Shown here piece after piece: positions 34,259 through 42,704 of a stretch of 44,285 bases of DNA. The position numbers were made by a program, and so were the translations under genes. Numbering within the stretch: the stretch's first letter is position 1; the number at the start of each line of letters is the position of its first letter. Under the pieces are notes generated by a model. It saw only the letters and a program-made list of their open reading frames with translations. It ran no database searches and was not told where the DNA came from. Source of the DNA: an uncultured bacterium (GTDB lineage: Bacteria; Verrucomicrobiota; Kiritimatiellia; UBA8416; CAMZLY01); the NCBI GenBank assembly GCA_947311825.1, contig CAMZLY010000083.1, positions 1 to 44,285 of the forward strand, read 5' to 3'.

Positions 34259-35689
34259 TTATGTTTCCGGGTGATATTCTTTTATGTCGCATGAGTTCGC
34301 ACTGATTTCAGGTGCGTGTTTCCAATCGGAAAGTTCTCCGCTTACGTAGGCTTGCAAAAGGATGTTTCCGGTGGCAGTTGCTTCGGAGGGTCCTGCATAT
34401 ACATCAAGCCCAGTGGCGTCGGCTGTGAGTTGGCATTGCAGTTCTGATTGCGAACCGCCGCCAATCATGTGTATCCTGTTTATTTCGAATGGTGCAAGTG
34501 TGCGGAGTTCATTCAGTACTTTGTTGTAGGTATTTGCGAGGCTTTCTGTAATTACTCGCATAAATTCGGCTGGTGTTTGTGGTTCACGTTGATTTGTATT
34601 TCTTGCATATTCACAAATTGCTTCTGGCATGTTTGGTGGATTTTCAAACATTGGATCGTTGGGGTCAACAATACAGGTTCCTGAAGGTGCGGTTAGTACT
34701 TCTTTATCGAGAACGGAGAAGCTGGTTTCAAGTCTATCTTTTTTCCATTGTTTGCGGCATTCTTCTAGTAGCCACATTCCAGTTACATTTTTTAGAAAGC
34801 GTGTGGTGCCGAATACACCTTGTTCGTTTGAGTAGTTAAGTGCTTCTGCTTCCGGCGTGATTATAGGTTTTGGTGCGATTATACCGAGAAGTGACCAAGT
34901 TCCGCTGCTGATAAACATACTGCCTTCTGGATTGGCTGGAATTGCGGCAACGGCTGATGCTGTGTCGTGTCCGGCAATTAGGCATACTCTTATATCTCTG
35001 TTTGTGCAGTTTAACTTTTTGGCTATAGCGGGTGATAGTGTTCCTAGTTCTACGCCGGGTTCAAAAAGATCTGGCAGCAGATGTGATGGCAGGTTAAGGT
35101 CTTTGATTATTTTATCGCTCCAGGTTCTGGTGTGTGGATTAAAAAGTTGTGAGGTTGATGCCATGCTTGTGTCGCAAGCTTTTTTACCGCAGAGCAGGTA
35201 GTTGAATAGGTCGCTCATGAAGAGTAGTTTTCCGGCACAGGCGGTGAGTTCCGGTTCGCGTTTATTTAGTTCGTACAGTTGAAATATGGAGTTGATGTGC
35301 ATTGTTTGAATACCGGTTTCTGCATATATTTCAGCCTGTGAAATTTTTTTGAAGACTTCTTTAGGAATAGTTGAGGTGCGTGGGTCGCGGTATGCATAAG
35401 GGGAAAGGCATATTTCACCATGAGGTGAAAGTAGTCCGGAGTCTACGCCCCAAGTGTCAACTCCAATAGAAATTTTATTGGCATCGGTTTTTTGTATAGC
35501 GGATGAAAGACCTTCTAACATGTTTTCAAATAATCCGATAATGTTCCAGTGTAGGTGGTTGCCGACAAGATGAAATTTGTGCGGGAATCGGTTGATGACT
35601 TCCATCTGTACGGTTTCGTTTTCGATGTGTGCTAGAATTGTTCGTCCGCTGGTTGCACCAAGATCGAAAGCTATGTATGCGTGTTTCAT
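34259..35689 (-). CDS. rhaB: Rhamnulokinase RhaB
   Basis: A 476-residue FGGY-family sugar kinase that phosphorylates L-rhamnulose with ATP. AFDLGATSGRTILA (residues 7-20), GVDTWGVDSG near 77, AGHDTASAVAA near 237, SSGTWSLLG near 260 and MIGGGSQSE near 412 are the family's ATP and sugar motifs. It is the last gene of rhaA-rhaD-rhaB on the minus strand, 88 nt after rhaD. GGAGAA precedes the ATG. Its placement with the isomerase and aldolase makes the substrate assignment firm. Confidence 0.95.
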   Translation of the reverse strand: MKHAYIAFDLGATSGRTILAHIENETVQMEVINRFPHKFHLVGNHLHWNIIGLFENMLEGLSSAIQKTDANKISIGVDTWGVDSGLLSPHGEICLSPYAYRDPRTSTIPKEVFKKISQAEIYAETGIQTMHINSIFQLYELNKREPELTACAGKLLFMSDLFNYLLCGKKACDTSMASTSQLFNPHTRTWSDKIIKDLNLPSHLLPDLFEPGVELGTLSPAIAKKLNCTNRDIRVCLIAGHDTASAVAAIPANPEGSMFISSGTWSLLGIIAPKPIITPEAEALNYSNEQGVFGTTRFLKNVTGMWLLEECRKQWKKDRLETSFSVLDKEVLTAPSGTCIVDPNDPMFENPPNMPEAICEYARNTNQREPQTPAEFMRVITESLANTYNKVLNELRTLAPFEINRIHMIGGGSQSELQCQLTADATGLDVYAGPSEATATGNILLQAYVSGELSDWKHAPEISANSCDIKEYHPET

Positions 35690-35710
35690 GTTTTCTCCTT
35701 TGTTTTGTTT

Positions 35711-35739
35711 AGATCAGTCGGATCTGACGGATCGGGCTG
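35711..35739. repeat. GATC-rich repeat between rhaB and rhaD
   Basis: The phrase GATCAGTCGGATCTGACGG followed by GATCGGGCTG is repeated with changes at 36598-36626, in the gap between rhaD and rhaA and in the same orientation. GATC occurs about every 10-12 bp. It could be a dispersed repeat or an mRNA-processing site within the operon. Confidence 0.55.
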
Positions 35740-35777
35740 CTCTGCTTCCGCTTTTGGGTAGTGGCGGAGAGTTTGTG

Positions 35778-36572
35778 TTAACATTTGTTTACTAGAATGC
35801 GTTCCATTTCTGCTAGGTTATCTTGCGATAATCCTTCGGGCCAATATCCGGCGGCCATACATTTTAATATAATGGTTGCTGATTTGTTGGCTACATCAAT
35901 GAAGTCGAAGGCTTCGACAATGTTGCGACCGGTTCCTAGGGCACCATGTTTTTCCCATAGTATTACGTCAAAGTTATGTAGGGCGGCACCGGTAAGTTTG
36001 CTTAGTTCTGCTCCTCCGGGAATAGCATATTTTGTTATTTCTGCACCGCGTGGTACAAATACACGTGATTCAGGCATGGTGCTCCATAGCATTGTGCGTA
36101 GTCGTGCAGGGTCTTTTGAAAGTTCTGGATGGTGTGTTAGGCAGATTAGTTCAATAGGGTGTGTATGCAAAACGGCACGATATTCAGGATTATCTGCAAT
36201 CATTTTTGATTGTAGTTCGAGATGTGATCCTATTTCCATTGTCGGTTTGACATTTTTTTCTCCTTGACCGCATTCTAGAAAATGATACCCAGTTGTATCG
36301 TTAGATATTTTTATGACTGCACCGTATTTGAATGGGGCGCGGGCAAGATCGCGCATACGGCAACCTGTGCCGGATATATATAATATGGCATTTGCCAAGT
36401 TTTCCGGAATATCTTTTAGTGGTATCAGTTCATTTCTAGTTTCGCCGTCCCATGCTTTAAGTCGTAATGAAATATTTCCGCCATTACGTTCTGCCCAGCC
36501 GCGTTCCCATAGGTAGCCGGCAATTTCTTTTATTTCATCGATGTCTTGGTTGTGTTGTTCGTTGTTTGTCAT
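35778..36572 (-). CDS. rhaD: Rhamnulose-1-phosphate aldolase RhaD
   Basis: A 264-residue class II (zinc) aldolase that splits L-rhamnulose 1-phosphate into dihydroxyacetone phosphate and L-lactaldehyde. NGGNISLRL near residue 37 binds phosphate. HTHPIELICLTHHPEL (near 137) carries the zinc histidines, and EKHGALGTG near 207 the third. The protein has the normal length. It lies between rhaB and rhaA. No lactaldehyde reductase or dehydrogenase is encoded in the window, so the fate of lactaldehyde is unknown. Confidence 0.94.
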   Translation of the reverse strand: MTNNEQHNQDIDEIKEIAGYLWERGWAERNGGNISLRLKAWDGETRNELIPLKDIPENLANAILYISGTGCRMRDLARAPFKYGAVIKISNDTTGYHFLECGQGEKNVKPTMEIGSHLELQSKMIADNPEYRAVLHTHPIELICLTHHPELSKDPARLRTMLWSTMPESRVFVPRGAEITKYAIPGGAELSKLTGAALHNFDVILWEKHGALGTGRNIVEAFDFIDVANKSATIILKCMAAGYWPEGLSQDNLAEMERILVNKC

Positions 36573-36597
36573 GTGTTTTCCTTTGTGAGTTTTAAAA

Positions 36598-36626
36598 GAT
36601 CGGACTGATCTGTCGGATCAGGCTGA
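36598..36626. repeat. GATC-rich repeat between rhaD and rhaA
   Basis: This is the second copy of the intergenic phrase at 35711-35739, here GATCGGACTGATCTGTCGG followed by GATCAGGCTG (about 36599-36627). See the first copy. Confidence 0.55.
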
Positions 36627-36646
36627 TCTGGGGTATGCCTGTGGTC

Positions 36647-37921
36647 TTATCTTTTTGCTAGTACGTTTTTTTCGTATTCGTTCATGTAGTTAAGCCAGGC
36701 GGAGCCGACCGGAGTGTTCTGCTGTAGGCAGAATTGATCCCAGATTGCACCCATTGGCAATGTTTTGAATGCTTCCATTATGGCAAGTTTTTCGGCTCCA
36801 CGGTTTTCTAGTTCTAGTTGTTTTAGTAGTGTGGTTGGCTCTAGCATTGCTTGTAATAATGCTTGCTGTGTTGCGCGAAGTCCTATTACCCAGGCTCCTA
36901 TACGGCAGATGGAGGCATCAAAAAAGTCGGTTGCGATATTTATGCGGTCAAATGCATCGCCTCGTACAATCTCGCGAGCAAGATCCAGTAAATTGTCATT
37001 TAGGATTACTACATGATCAGAATCCCATCTGATAGGGCGGCTTACATGGAGCAGTATTTCCGGTATAAATGTGAGAATTGACGAGAGTTTATCGTGAATG
37101 GTCTCGGTTGGGTGGAAGTGTCCCATATCTAGGCAGAGTAGTTTTTCTCTGGTTATGGCGTATCCCATATAGAATTCGTGACTACCGACAACAAATTCTT
37201 CGCTACCGATGCCGAATAGTTTGCACTCTACGGCTTCTTTTACTCGTGGATCTGTTTTTGTTAAAAAGATTTCGTCGTAAGATTCTACTAGCCTTTTACG
37301 TGCGTCCCAGCGGTCTACGGTTAAGTCTTTTGTGCCGTCAGGGATCCAGAAAGAGTTTACCATTGGCTCGTCTAATGCTTCGGCAAAGGCGGCTGCTATT
37401 TCGCGGGAGCGTTTACCATGTTCAATCCAGAAGTTTCGGATACTGTCGTCTGTATGAGATAGTGTCATGCCGTCAGCTGCTTTTGGATGAGAGAAGAATG
37501 AGGGATTAAAATCTATGCCGACTTTTTTTTCTTTAGCCCAGTCGATCCAGCTGGCAAAGTGTGATGGTTCAATGGCATCGCGGTCAACAAATTTGCCGCC
37601 GTCTTCTCGGTAGAGAGCGTGGAGGTTTAGGCGATGTGAACCAGGGATAAGGCTCATTGCCATTTCTATATCGGCACGTAGCTCTTCTGGAGTGTGGGCT
37701 TTGCCGGGATGATTGCCAGTTGCCATTATGCCGCCACTAATGGCGGCATCGGGTGATTCGAAGCCGCCAACATCATCGCCTTGCCAGCAGTGCATTGAAA
37801 TAGGTATTGTTGCCAGCTTAGAAATTATGCTGTCTGTGTCAATTTTAAAATCTGAATAGCGTGTACGTGCTTGTTTGTATGCTTGTTCAATTTCTTGTGT
37901 GCTTGTTGCCGGATATTTCAT
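36647..37921 (-). CDS. rhaA: L-rhamnose isomerase RhaA
   Basis: A 424-residue metal-dependent isomerase that converts L-rhamnose to L-rhamnulose. Recognisable stretches are ISMHCWQGDDVGGFE (near residue 41), KVGIDFNPSFFSHPKA near 135, LCLDMGHFHPTETI near 263 and RPIRWDSDHVV near 297, which carry the metal ligands and catalytic residues. Length matches the family. AAAGGA lies before the ATG. It is the first gene of the rha operon and diverges from a DeoR-type regulator at 38190. No rhamnose transporter is in the window. Confidence 0.95.
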   Translation of the reverse strand: MKYPATSTQEIEQAYKQARTRYSDFKIDTDSIISKLATIPISMHCWQGDDVGGFESPDAAISGGIMATGNHPGKAHTPEELRADIEMAMSLIPGSHRLNLHALYREDGGKFVDRDAIEPSHFASWIDWAKEKKVGIDFNPSFFSHPKAADGMTLSHTDDSIRNFWIEHGKRSREIAAAFAEALDEPMVNSFWIPDGTKDLTVDRWDARKRLVESYDEIFLTKTDPRVKEAVECKLFGIGSEEFVVGSHEFYMGYAITREKLLCLDMGHFHPTETIHDKLSSILTFIPEILLHVSRPIRWDSDHVVILNDNLLDLAREIVRGDAFDRINIATDFFDASICRIGAWVIGLRATQQALLQAMLEPTTLLKQLELENRGAEKLAIMEAFKTLPMGAIWDQFCLQQNTPVGSAWLNYMNEYEKNVLAKR

Positions 37922-38189
37922 GATGGTTCCTTTGCTTATTTTTTATTTCAGGGAGTAACTTGCCCTAAAATGACTGTTTAGACAAGAGAAATCAACAAAA
38001 TCGGTAGTTTTTTTATGTTTATTAAGAAAAAATATCTGTTTTTGCGGTTTTTGTGCGAAATACTGTTGACATGATGCCCGTTTTTGTGGTTTTATGGTTA
38101 CTCGACGGAAAAAAGGGTTGCGATGGAGGCTTTGTTATAGTGTTGGACAGAAGGACTGATGATGGGGTGCTGAGACTTGAGGATGAATT
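37922..38189. other. Divergent rhaA / DeoR-regulator control region
   Basis: A 268-bp AT-rich gap that must contain promoters for both genes. On the plus strand TTGACA (38066-38071) with TTTTAT 18 nt later (38090-38095) is a fair sigma-70 match. The GTTTTTG direct repeats are listed separately. The rhaA promoter itself is not obvious. Confidence 0.45.
38038..38094. promoter_or_regulatory. Direct repeats, candidate operator of the DeoR-family regulator
   Basis: GTTTTTGCGGTTTT (38038-38051) and GTTTTTGTGGTTTT (38080-38093) differ at one base and are spaced 42 bp start to start, about four helical turns. They bracket the TTGACA box, the second overlapping the putative -10. Such an arrangement suits a looping or cooperative repressor. 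Confidence 0.4.
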
Positions 38190-38951
38190 ATGCTGGCAGT
38201 AGATAGACAACGGGAAATAGGGGTAAAGGTTGTGCGTGAGGGAAGTGTTCGCGTTGATAATCTTGCTGAGTTGTTTTCTGTTGCACGGGAGACTATACGG
38301 CGTGACTTGGCTAAGTTGGAAGAGGAGGGGCGTGTTAAACGTAGTCATGGTGGTGCGGTTCGTATTGCGAGTAGTGATTATGCTTCAACTTTTAGTGAGC
38401 GTCGAATAATTAATATTGAAGAAAAGCGTGCGATAGCATCTGAGGCAATTCGATTTGTGGAAGAGGGTGATTCTATTATTCTTGATGCGAGTACTACAAC
38501 TTGGCAGATGGCAAAGTTGTTGCCTGATATTCCTATGACAGTTTTGACTAACTCTATCAAAGTGATTGTTGAGCTTGTGCGTTGTAAGAATATTCATGTT
38601 ATTGGTACCGGTGGTGAGTTTTCAGGATCATATTTAGCTTTTGTGGGTAGTCGTGCGGAGCAGGCTATACTTGGTTATCATGTTAATAAAGTTTTTATGT
38701 CTTGTAGCGGTTGTGATCTTGAGTATAGTCTTAGCGATACCAATGAGTTGCAGGCTGAGCTTAAACGGAAAATGATACAGTCTGCCGATTCCAGTTATTT
38801 ATTGGTTGATCATAGTAAGATAGGAACAAGAAATTTGATAAATATAGCAAAGGTTGATGTTTTTGATTATATGGTTATTGATAAGAAATTATCAAAAAAA
38901 GATAGTGAACTTTTAAATAAGAAGAATGTGGAAGTTGTTGTTAGTGGTTAG
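38190..38951 (+). CDS. DeoR-family transcriptional regulator, probably of rhamnose use
   Basis: A 253-residue repressor. An N-terminal helix-turn-helix (VRVDNLAELFSVARETIRRDLAKLEEEGRVKR is the typical DeoR signature, residues about 20-51) is followed by a sugar-phosphate isomerase-like sensor domain (SIILDASTTTWQMAKLL near 94, VIGTGGEFSG near 137). These proteins are usually released from DNA by a phosphorylated sugar. Divergent placement next to rhaA suggests it controls the rha operon, perhaps responding to rhamnulose 1-phosphate. It could instead control the pyruvate dehydrogenase genes that follow after 85 nt. Confidence 0.88.
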   Translation: MLAVDRQREIGVKVVREGSVRVDNLAELFSVARETIRRDLAKLEEEGRVKRSHGGAVRIASSDYASTFSERRIINIEEKRAIASEAIRFVEEGDSIILDASTTTWQMAKLLPDIPMTVLTNSIKVIVELVRCKNIHVIGTGGEFSGSYLAFVGSRAEQAILGYHVNKVFMSCSGCDLEYSLSDTNELQAELKRKMIQSADSSYLLVDHSKIGTRNLINIAKVDVFDYMVIDKKLSKKDSELLNKKNVEVVVSG

Positions 38952-39036
38952 TAATGGGATGAAATCCCGGGATTATAAAAATTTATAGTGGTGTGATATT
39001 TGCACTTGAAATAGTTAAAATAAAGGAAGAAAAGAA

Positions 39037-41325
39037 ATGCCGAATTACCTAAGTGATATGCGTCCTGATTTTAAGGCGCAAACAATAGATTGTGGAACGA
39101 TTAAGGCGTATAGTTATAGAAAAAACCTTAAATCTGAATTGAAAGCAAAAAGTATAATGGCTTCTGAATCTATTGCCGTTTTGGAAGATATGTTGACTAT
39201 CAGAGAGTTTGAACAGATGATTATTAAGCTTCGGTCGGGTGCATATCAGCCAATTTCAGATTTTGATTATCGCGGACCTACTCATGTTTCTATTGGTCAG
39301 GAAGCTGCGTCAGTTGGATGTTGTGTTGGTATTGATCCGCTTGATTATATTACATCAACTCACCGTGGACATGGTGATAGTATTGCCAAGGGATGTGTTG
39401 CAATCCGTGCTATGTCAATAGAGCAGTTGCGTGAACGTATTCCGAATAGTACGGCAACAACAAAAAAGGCATTACTTGATGAGGCATTGGAAGATCATGT
39501 TTATAAGACTATTGCCGAACTTTTTGGAAAAGAAGCCGGTTATTGCAAGGGACGTGGTGGCGGTATGCATATTGCCGATTTTACGGTTGGTCATCTTGGT
39601 GCTAATGCAATTGTAGGTGGCGGTGTTCCTATTGCTACCGGTGCGGCAACGGCATCTCGCTATTTTGATAATGATCGTGTCGTGTGTTGTATTGCTGGTG
39701 ATGGTGCTTATGCAAATGGCGTGGTTCTTGAATCTCTTAACTGGGCTGCTATGAAGCAGCATACAAATGAGCTTGCAAGAGATAAGGCGTTTGGTTTGCC
39801 GGTTATTTATGTTATTCAGAATAATCATTATGGCATGACTCATCGTACTGATAATGAGGTCATGGGCATTGAGTTTATGGCAAAACGTGCGGCGGGATTT
39901 GCTGATAACAATATGCATGCTGAAGTTGTAAACGGTATGGATGTGCTTGCTGTTCGCAATGCTATTCAACGTGCGGCAAAGATTTGCCGTAGTGGTAAAG
40001 GCCCTGCATTGCTTGAAATTAATACGTATCGTTATTATGGGCATTCGTTGAGTGACCCGCGCAATGAATATCGCACTAGAGAAGAGGAGGCTGCTTGGCG
40101 TGAGATCGATCCGATTGATACATTTTCGGCACAGCTTATAAAGAATGGTGTTCTTACCGAACGTAAGCTTGCGGCTCTTAAGAAACGTGTGATAGATCGC
40201 AATGCGATTGCAGCACAACGCGCAGCGGCATCGGCTGATCCTTTGCCGGAGGATGTACTAAAATATATGTATACTGATACAAAGGTTGATGAGGTTCCAG
40301 AGGAGTTCACAAAGTTTGAAGTTATCAATCCGTTGCCGGAAATCAAGCGTGTAAATGGTGAGCTTACATATAAAGATGCTATTAAAGAAGCTATTATGGA
40401 AGAGATGGATCGAGATTCACGGGTTATTCTTTTTGGTGAAGATGTTTCTGATTATGGTGGTGCATTTAAGGTGACTAAAGATTTGCTTGAAAGTTTTGGG
40501 CGATCTAGGGTTTTTAATTCGCCTATTTCCGAAGCATGTATTTGTGGGGTAGCCGTCGGGGCATCAATGACGGGGTTACGTCCTATTGCAGAATTAATGT
40601 ATATGGATTTTGCCTTGATGGCATCAGATCAGATTAGTAATCAGGCGGCTAAGTGGCATTATATGTCCGGATCGAAGGTTAAGGTTCCGGTTGTTTACCG
40701 TGCTTCTGTTGGCGGTGGTAAGGGTTATGGTGGACAACATTCGCAGTCGTTGGAAACAATGTTTGCACATATTCCGGGGTTATATGTAGCATACCCAGCA
40801 ACGCCGTATGATGCAAAAGGTATGTTGAAGGCGGCAATTCGCGATAATAATCCGATGATGTTTGTTGAATCACAGGTTCTCTATGGTATTAAGGGTGAAG
40901 TTCCAGAAGAAGAATACATTATTGAACTTGGTGTTGCTGATGTTAAGAAAGAGGGTAGTGATCTTACTATTGTAACTTGGGGACCGGCATTGCACGATGT
41001 GCTTAAGGTTGCTGATACGTTGGGTGAAGAGGGAACAAGTGTTGAGGTTGTTGATTTGCGCAGTTTGGTTCCTCTGGATATGGACACAGTTCTTGCATCT
41101 GTTCGTAAGACGGGGCGTTGTGTTGTTGTTAGCCAGTGTGTTGACATTGCCAGTTTTACCGGTGAGATTGCTTCACGTATTATGATAGATGCGTTTGATT
41201 ATCTTGATGCACCTGTAATGCGTGTTGGTGCCAAAGATGGTATTGCACCGCAGTCGCATATTCTTGAGCAGGCATTTATGCCGGATGCTGATGATATTAT
41301 GGATGCATGTAGGAATATTTTATAA
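39037..41325 (+). CDS. Pyruvate dehydrogenase E1, fused alpha and beta subunits
   Basis: A 762-residue thiamine-diphosphate enzyme combining both E1 chains. The alpha part (about 45-400) has GRGGGMHIAD near 169, the ThDP motif GDGAYANG...NNHYGM (about 226-267) and YYGHSLSDPRNEYRT near 333. The beta part (about 430-762) has VILFGEDVSDYGGAFKVTK near 464 and GGGKGYGGQHSQSLE near 561. Most bacterial alpha2beta2 E1 enzymes use two genes; a fusion occurs in scattered groups. The 2-oxo acid is inferred to be pyruvate; acetoin dehydrogenase is a possible alternative. AAAGGAAG precedes the ATG. E2 follows after 11 nt. Confidence 0.88.
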   Translation: MPNYLSDMRPDFKAQTIDCGTIKAYSYRKNLKSELKAKSIMASESIAVLEDMLTIREFEQMIIKLRSGAYQPISDFDYRGPTHVSIGQEAASVGCCVGIDPLDYITSTHRGHGDSIAKGCVAIRAMSIEQLRERIPNSTATTKKALLDEALEDHVYKTIAELFGKEAGYCKGRGGGMHIADFTVGHLGANAIVGGGVPIATGAATASRYFDNDRVVCCIAGDGAYANGVVLESLNWAAMKQHTNELARDKAFGLPVIYVIQNNHYGMTHRTDNEVMGIEFMAKRAAGFADNNMHAEVVNGMDVLAVRNAIQRAAKICRSGKGPALLEINTYRYYGHSLSDPRNEYRTREEEAAWREIDPIDTFSAQLIKNGVLTERKLAALKKRVIDRNAIAAQRAAASADPLPEDVLKYMYTDTKVDEVPEEFTKFEVINPLPEIKRVNGELTYKDAIKEAIMEEMDRDSRVILFGEDVSDYGGAFKVTKDLLESFGRSRVFNSPISEACICGVAVGASMTGLRPIAELMYMDFALMASDQISNQAAKWHYMSGSKVKVPVVYRASVGGGKGYGGQHSQSLETMFAHIPGLYVAYPATPYDAKGMLKAAIRDNNPMMFVESQVLYGIKGEVPEEEYIIELGVADVKKEGSDLTIVTWGPALHDVLKVADTLGEEGTSVEVVDLRSLVPLDMDTVLASVRKTGRCVVVSQCVDIASFTGEIASRIMIDAFDYLDAPVMRVGAKDGIAPQSHILEQAFMPDADDIMDACRNIL

Positions 41326-41336
41326 GGAGAATTATT

Positions 41337-42704
41337 ATGGCACAACCTGTGTTATTACCCAAATTGGGACAGACAGTGGAAGAAGCAAGTATTGTTAAGT
41401 GGCATGTGAGTGTCGGCGATACTGTTAAACAGGGAGATGTCCTGTTTGAAATTGAGACAGATAAGGCGGTATTGGAAGCTGAAAGCTTTTTTGATGGTAC
41501 TGTGTTAAAAATATTTGTTAAAGAAGGGGAGACAGTACCTGTTTCCACTGTAGTTGCTTACATTGGAGATAAGGGAGAGAAAGTTCCTGATAAACCGCCG
41601 ATGCCGGAAGTAGCAAAAAAGGCGGAATCTGCACCTGCACCGTCTAAGGCTAAACCTGTGGCGGAAGAGAAAAAAGCTGTTAAGCAAGTTTCAACGCCTG
41701 TGGTAGAGACTGTCGTTGCGGCACCTGCACCAGCTGCTGTACCTGTTGCTGCGACGGAGCAAAGGATATTTATTTCGCCGCGGGCACGTGCATTTGCTAA
41801 GGCAAAGTGTATTAGCTTTAAGGCCATAACCGGTTCCGGACCTAATGGGCGGATTACGGTTAAAGATGTTGAGTCTTATTTAGAAAATAGCGGATACAAC
41901 AATTTACGAATAAGTCCGGCAGCAAAACGACTGGCGGCGAAGCATAAAATTGATTTGTTGTCAGTTAGAGCAACTGGTTTGTCCGGGCGTATTATGGTTC
42001 ACGATGTAGAGCGTAGTGTAGAGGCTCAGCCGAAAGAAATGAGCAAGATGCGTAAGATTATTGCTAGCCGTCTAACCGAAAGTTTCCGGGATATACCTCA
42101 TTTTTATGTGACGGTCACTGTTGATATGACTGATTTGTTGATATATCGTCAGGAGTTGAAGGCTCAAGGGCAGGCGTTTAAAGTTACTGATTTTATTTTG
42201 GAGTCCACTGTATTATCGCTGGAAGAATTTAAGGCCATGAACAGCAGTACGGACGGGGTAAATGTAAGTTGGAACGAAAGTGTTAATCTCGGGTTGGCTA
42301 TTGGGCTTGATTCAGGGCTTGTTGTTGCGGCTATTCGTAATGCTCAGGATTTGACACTTAGAGAATTAAGCGAGCAAGTTGCGTCTATGGGGGCCAAAGC
42401 TAGAGGCGGCAAGCTTATGCCGGATGAAATGACAGGAAGTACTTTTACTGTTACCAATATGGGAATGTTGGGCGTAGAAAGTTTTGGTGCAATTATCAAT
42501 CCAGGCGAAGGCGGAATCCTTGCTGTTGCAAGTACGATACCGACACCGGTTGTTGTTGATGGTAAAGTTGTGGTTCGACAGATAATGAAAATCACATTGT
42601 CTGCAGATCATCGTATTGTTGATGGAACAACAGGTGCAGCTTTTGTTAATGCTATAAAGAATAAATTAGAGGATGTGGAGTTATGGAAACATTTAACGTC
42701 GTAG
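41337..42704 (+). CDS. Dihydrolipoamide acetyltransferase E2 with two E3-binding domains
   Basis: A 455-residue core subunit of the complex. The lipoyl domain (1-80) carries lipoyl-lysine K43 in IETDKAVLEAES. An Ala/Pro-rich linker follows (about 88-138). Two tandem peripheral-subunit-binding domains come next: ISPRARAFAKAK...GPNGRITVKDV (about 142-180) and ISPAAKRLAAKH...GLSGRIMVHDV (about 195-232). The catalytic domain has H425 and D429 in ADHRIVDG, the acyltransferase motif. One binding domain is usual; two is an oddity. The catalytic domain is of normal length. AAGGAG precedes the ATG. The E3 gene overlaps the end by 22 nt. Confidence 0.92.
   Translation: MAQPVLLPKLGQTVEEASIVKWHVSVGDTVKQGDVLFEIETDKAVLEAESFFDGTVLKIFVKEGETVPVSTVVAYIGDKGEKVPDKPPMPEVAKKAESAPAPSKAKPVAEEKKAVKQVSTPVVETVVAAPAPAAVPVAATEQRIFISPRARAFAKAKCISFKAITGSGPNGRITVKDVESYLENSGYNNLRISPAAKRLAAKHKIDLLSVRATGLSGRIMVHDVERSVEAQPKEMSKMRKIIASRLTESFRDIPHFYVTVTVDMTDLLIYRQELKAQGQAFKVTDFILESTVLSLEEFKAMNSSTDGVNVSWNESVNLGLAIGLDSGLVVAAIRNAQDLTLRELSEQVASMGAKARGGKLMPDEMTGSTFTVTNMGMLGVESFGAIINPGEGGILAVASTIPTPVVVDGKVVVRQIMKITLSADHRIVDGTTGAAFVNAIKNKLEDVELWKHLTS

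Noticed and set aside
34067-34294. 75-codon frame with a hydrophobic start
   Set aside because: No ribosome site, it overlaps the 3' end of rhaB on the other strand, and there is no recognisable domain.
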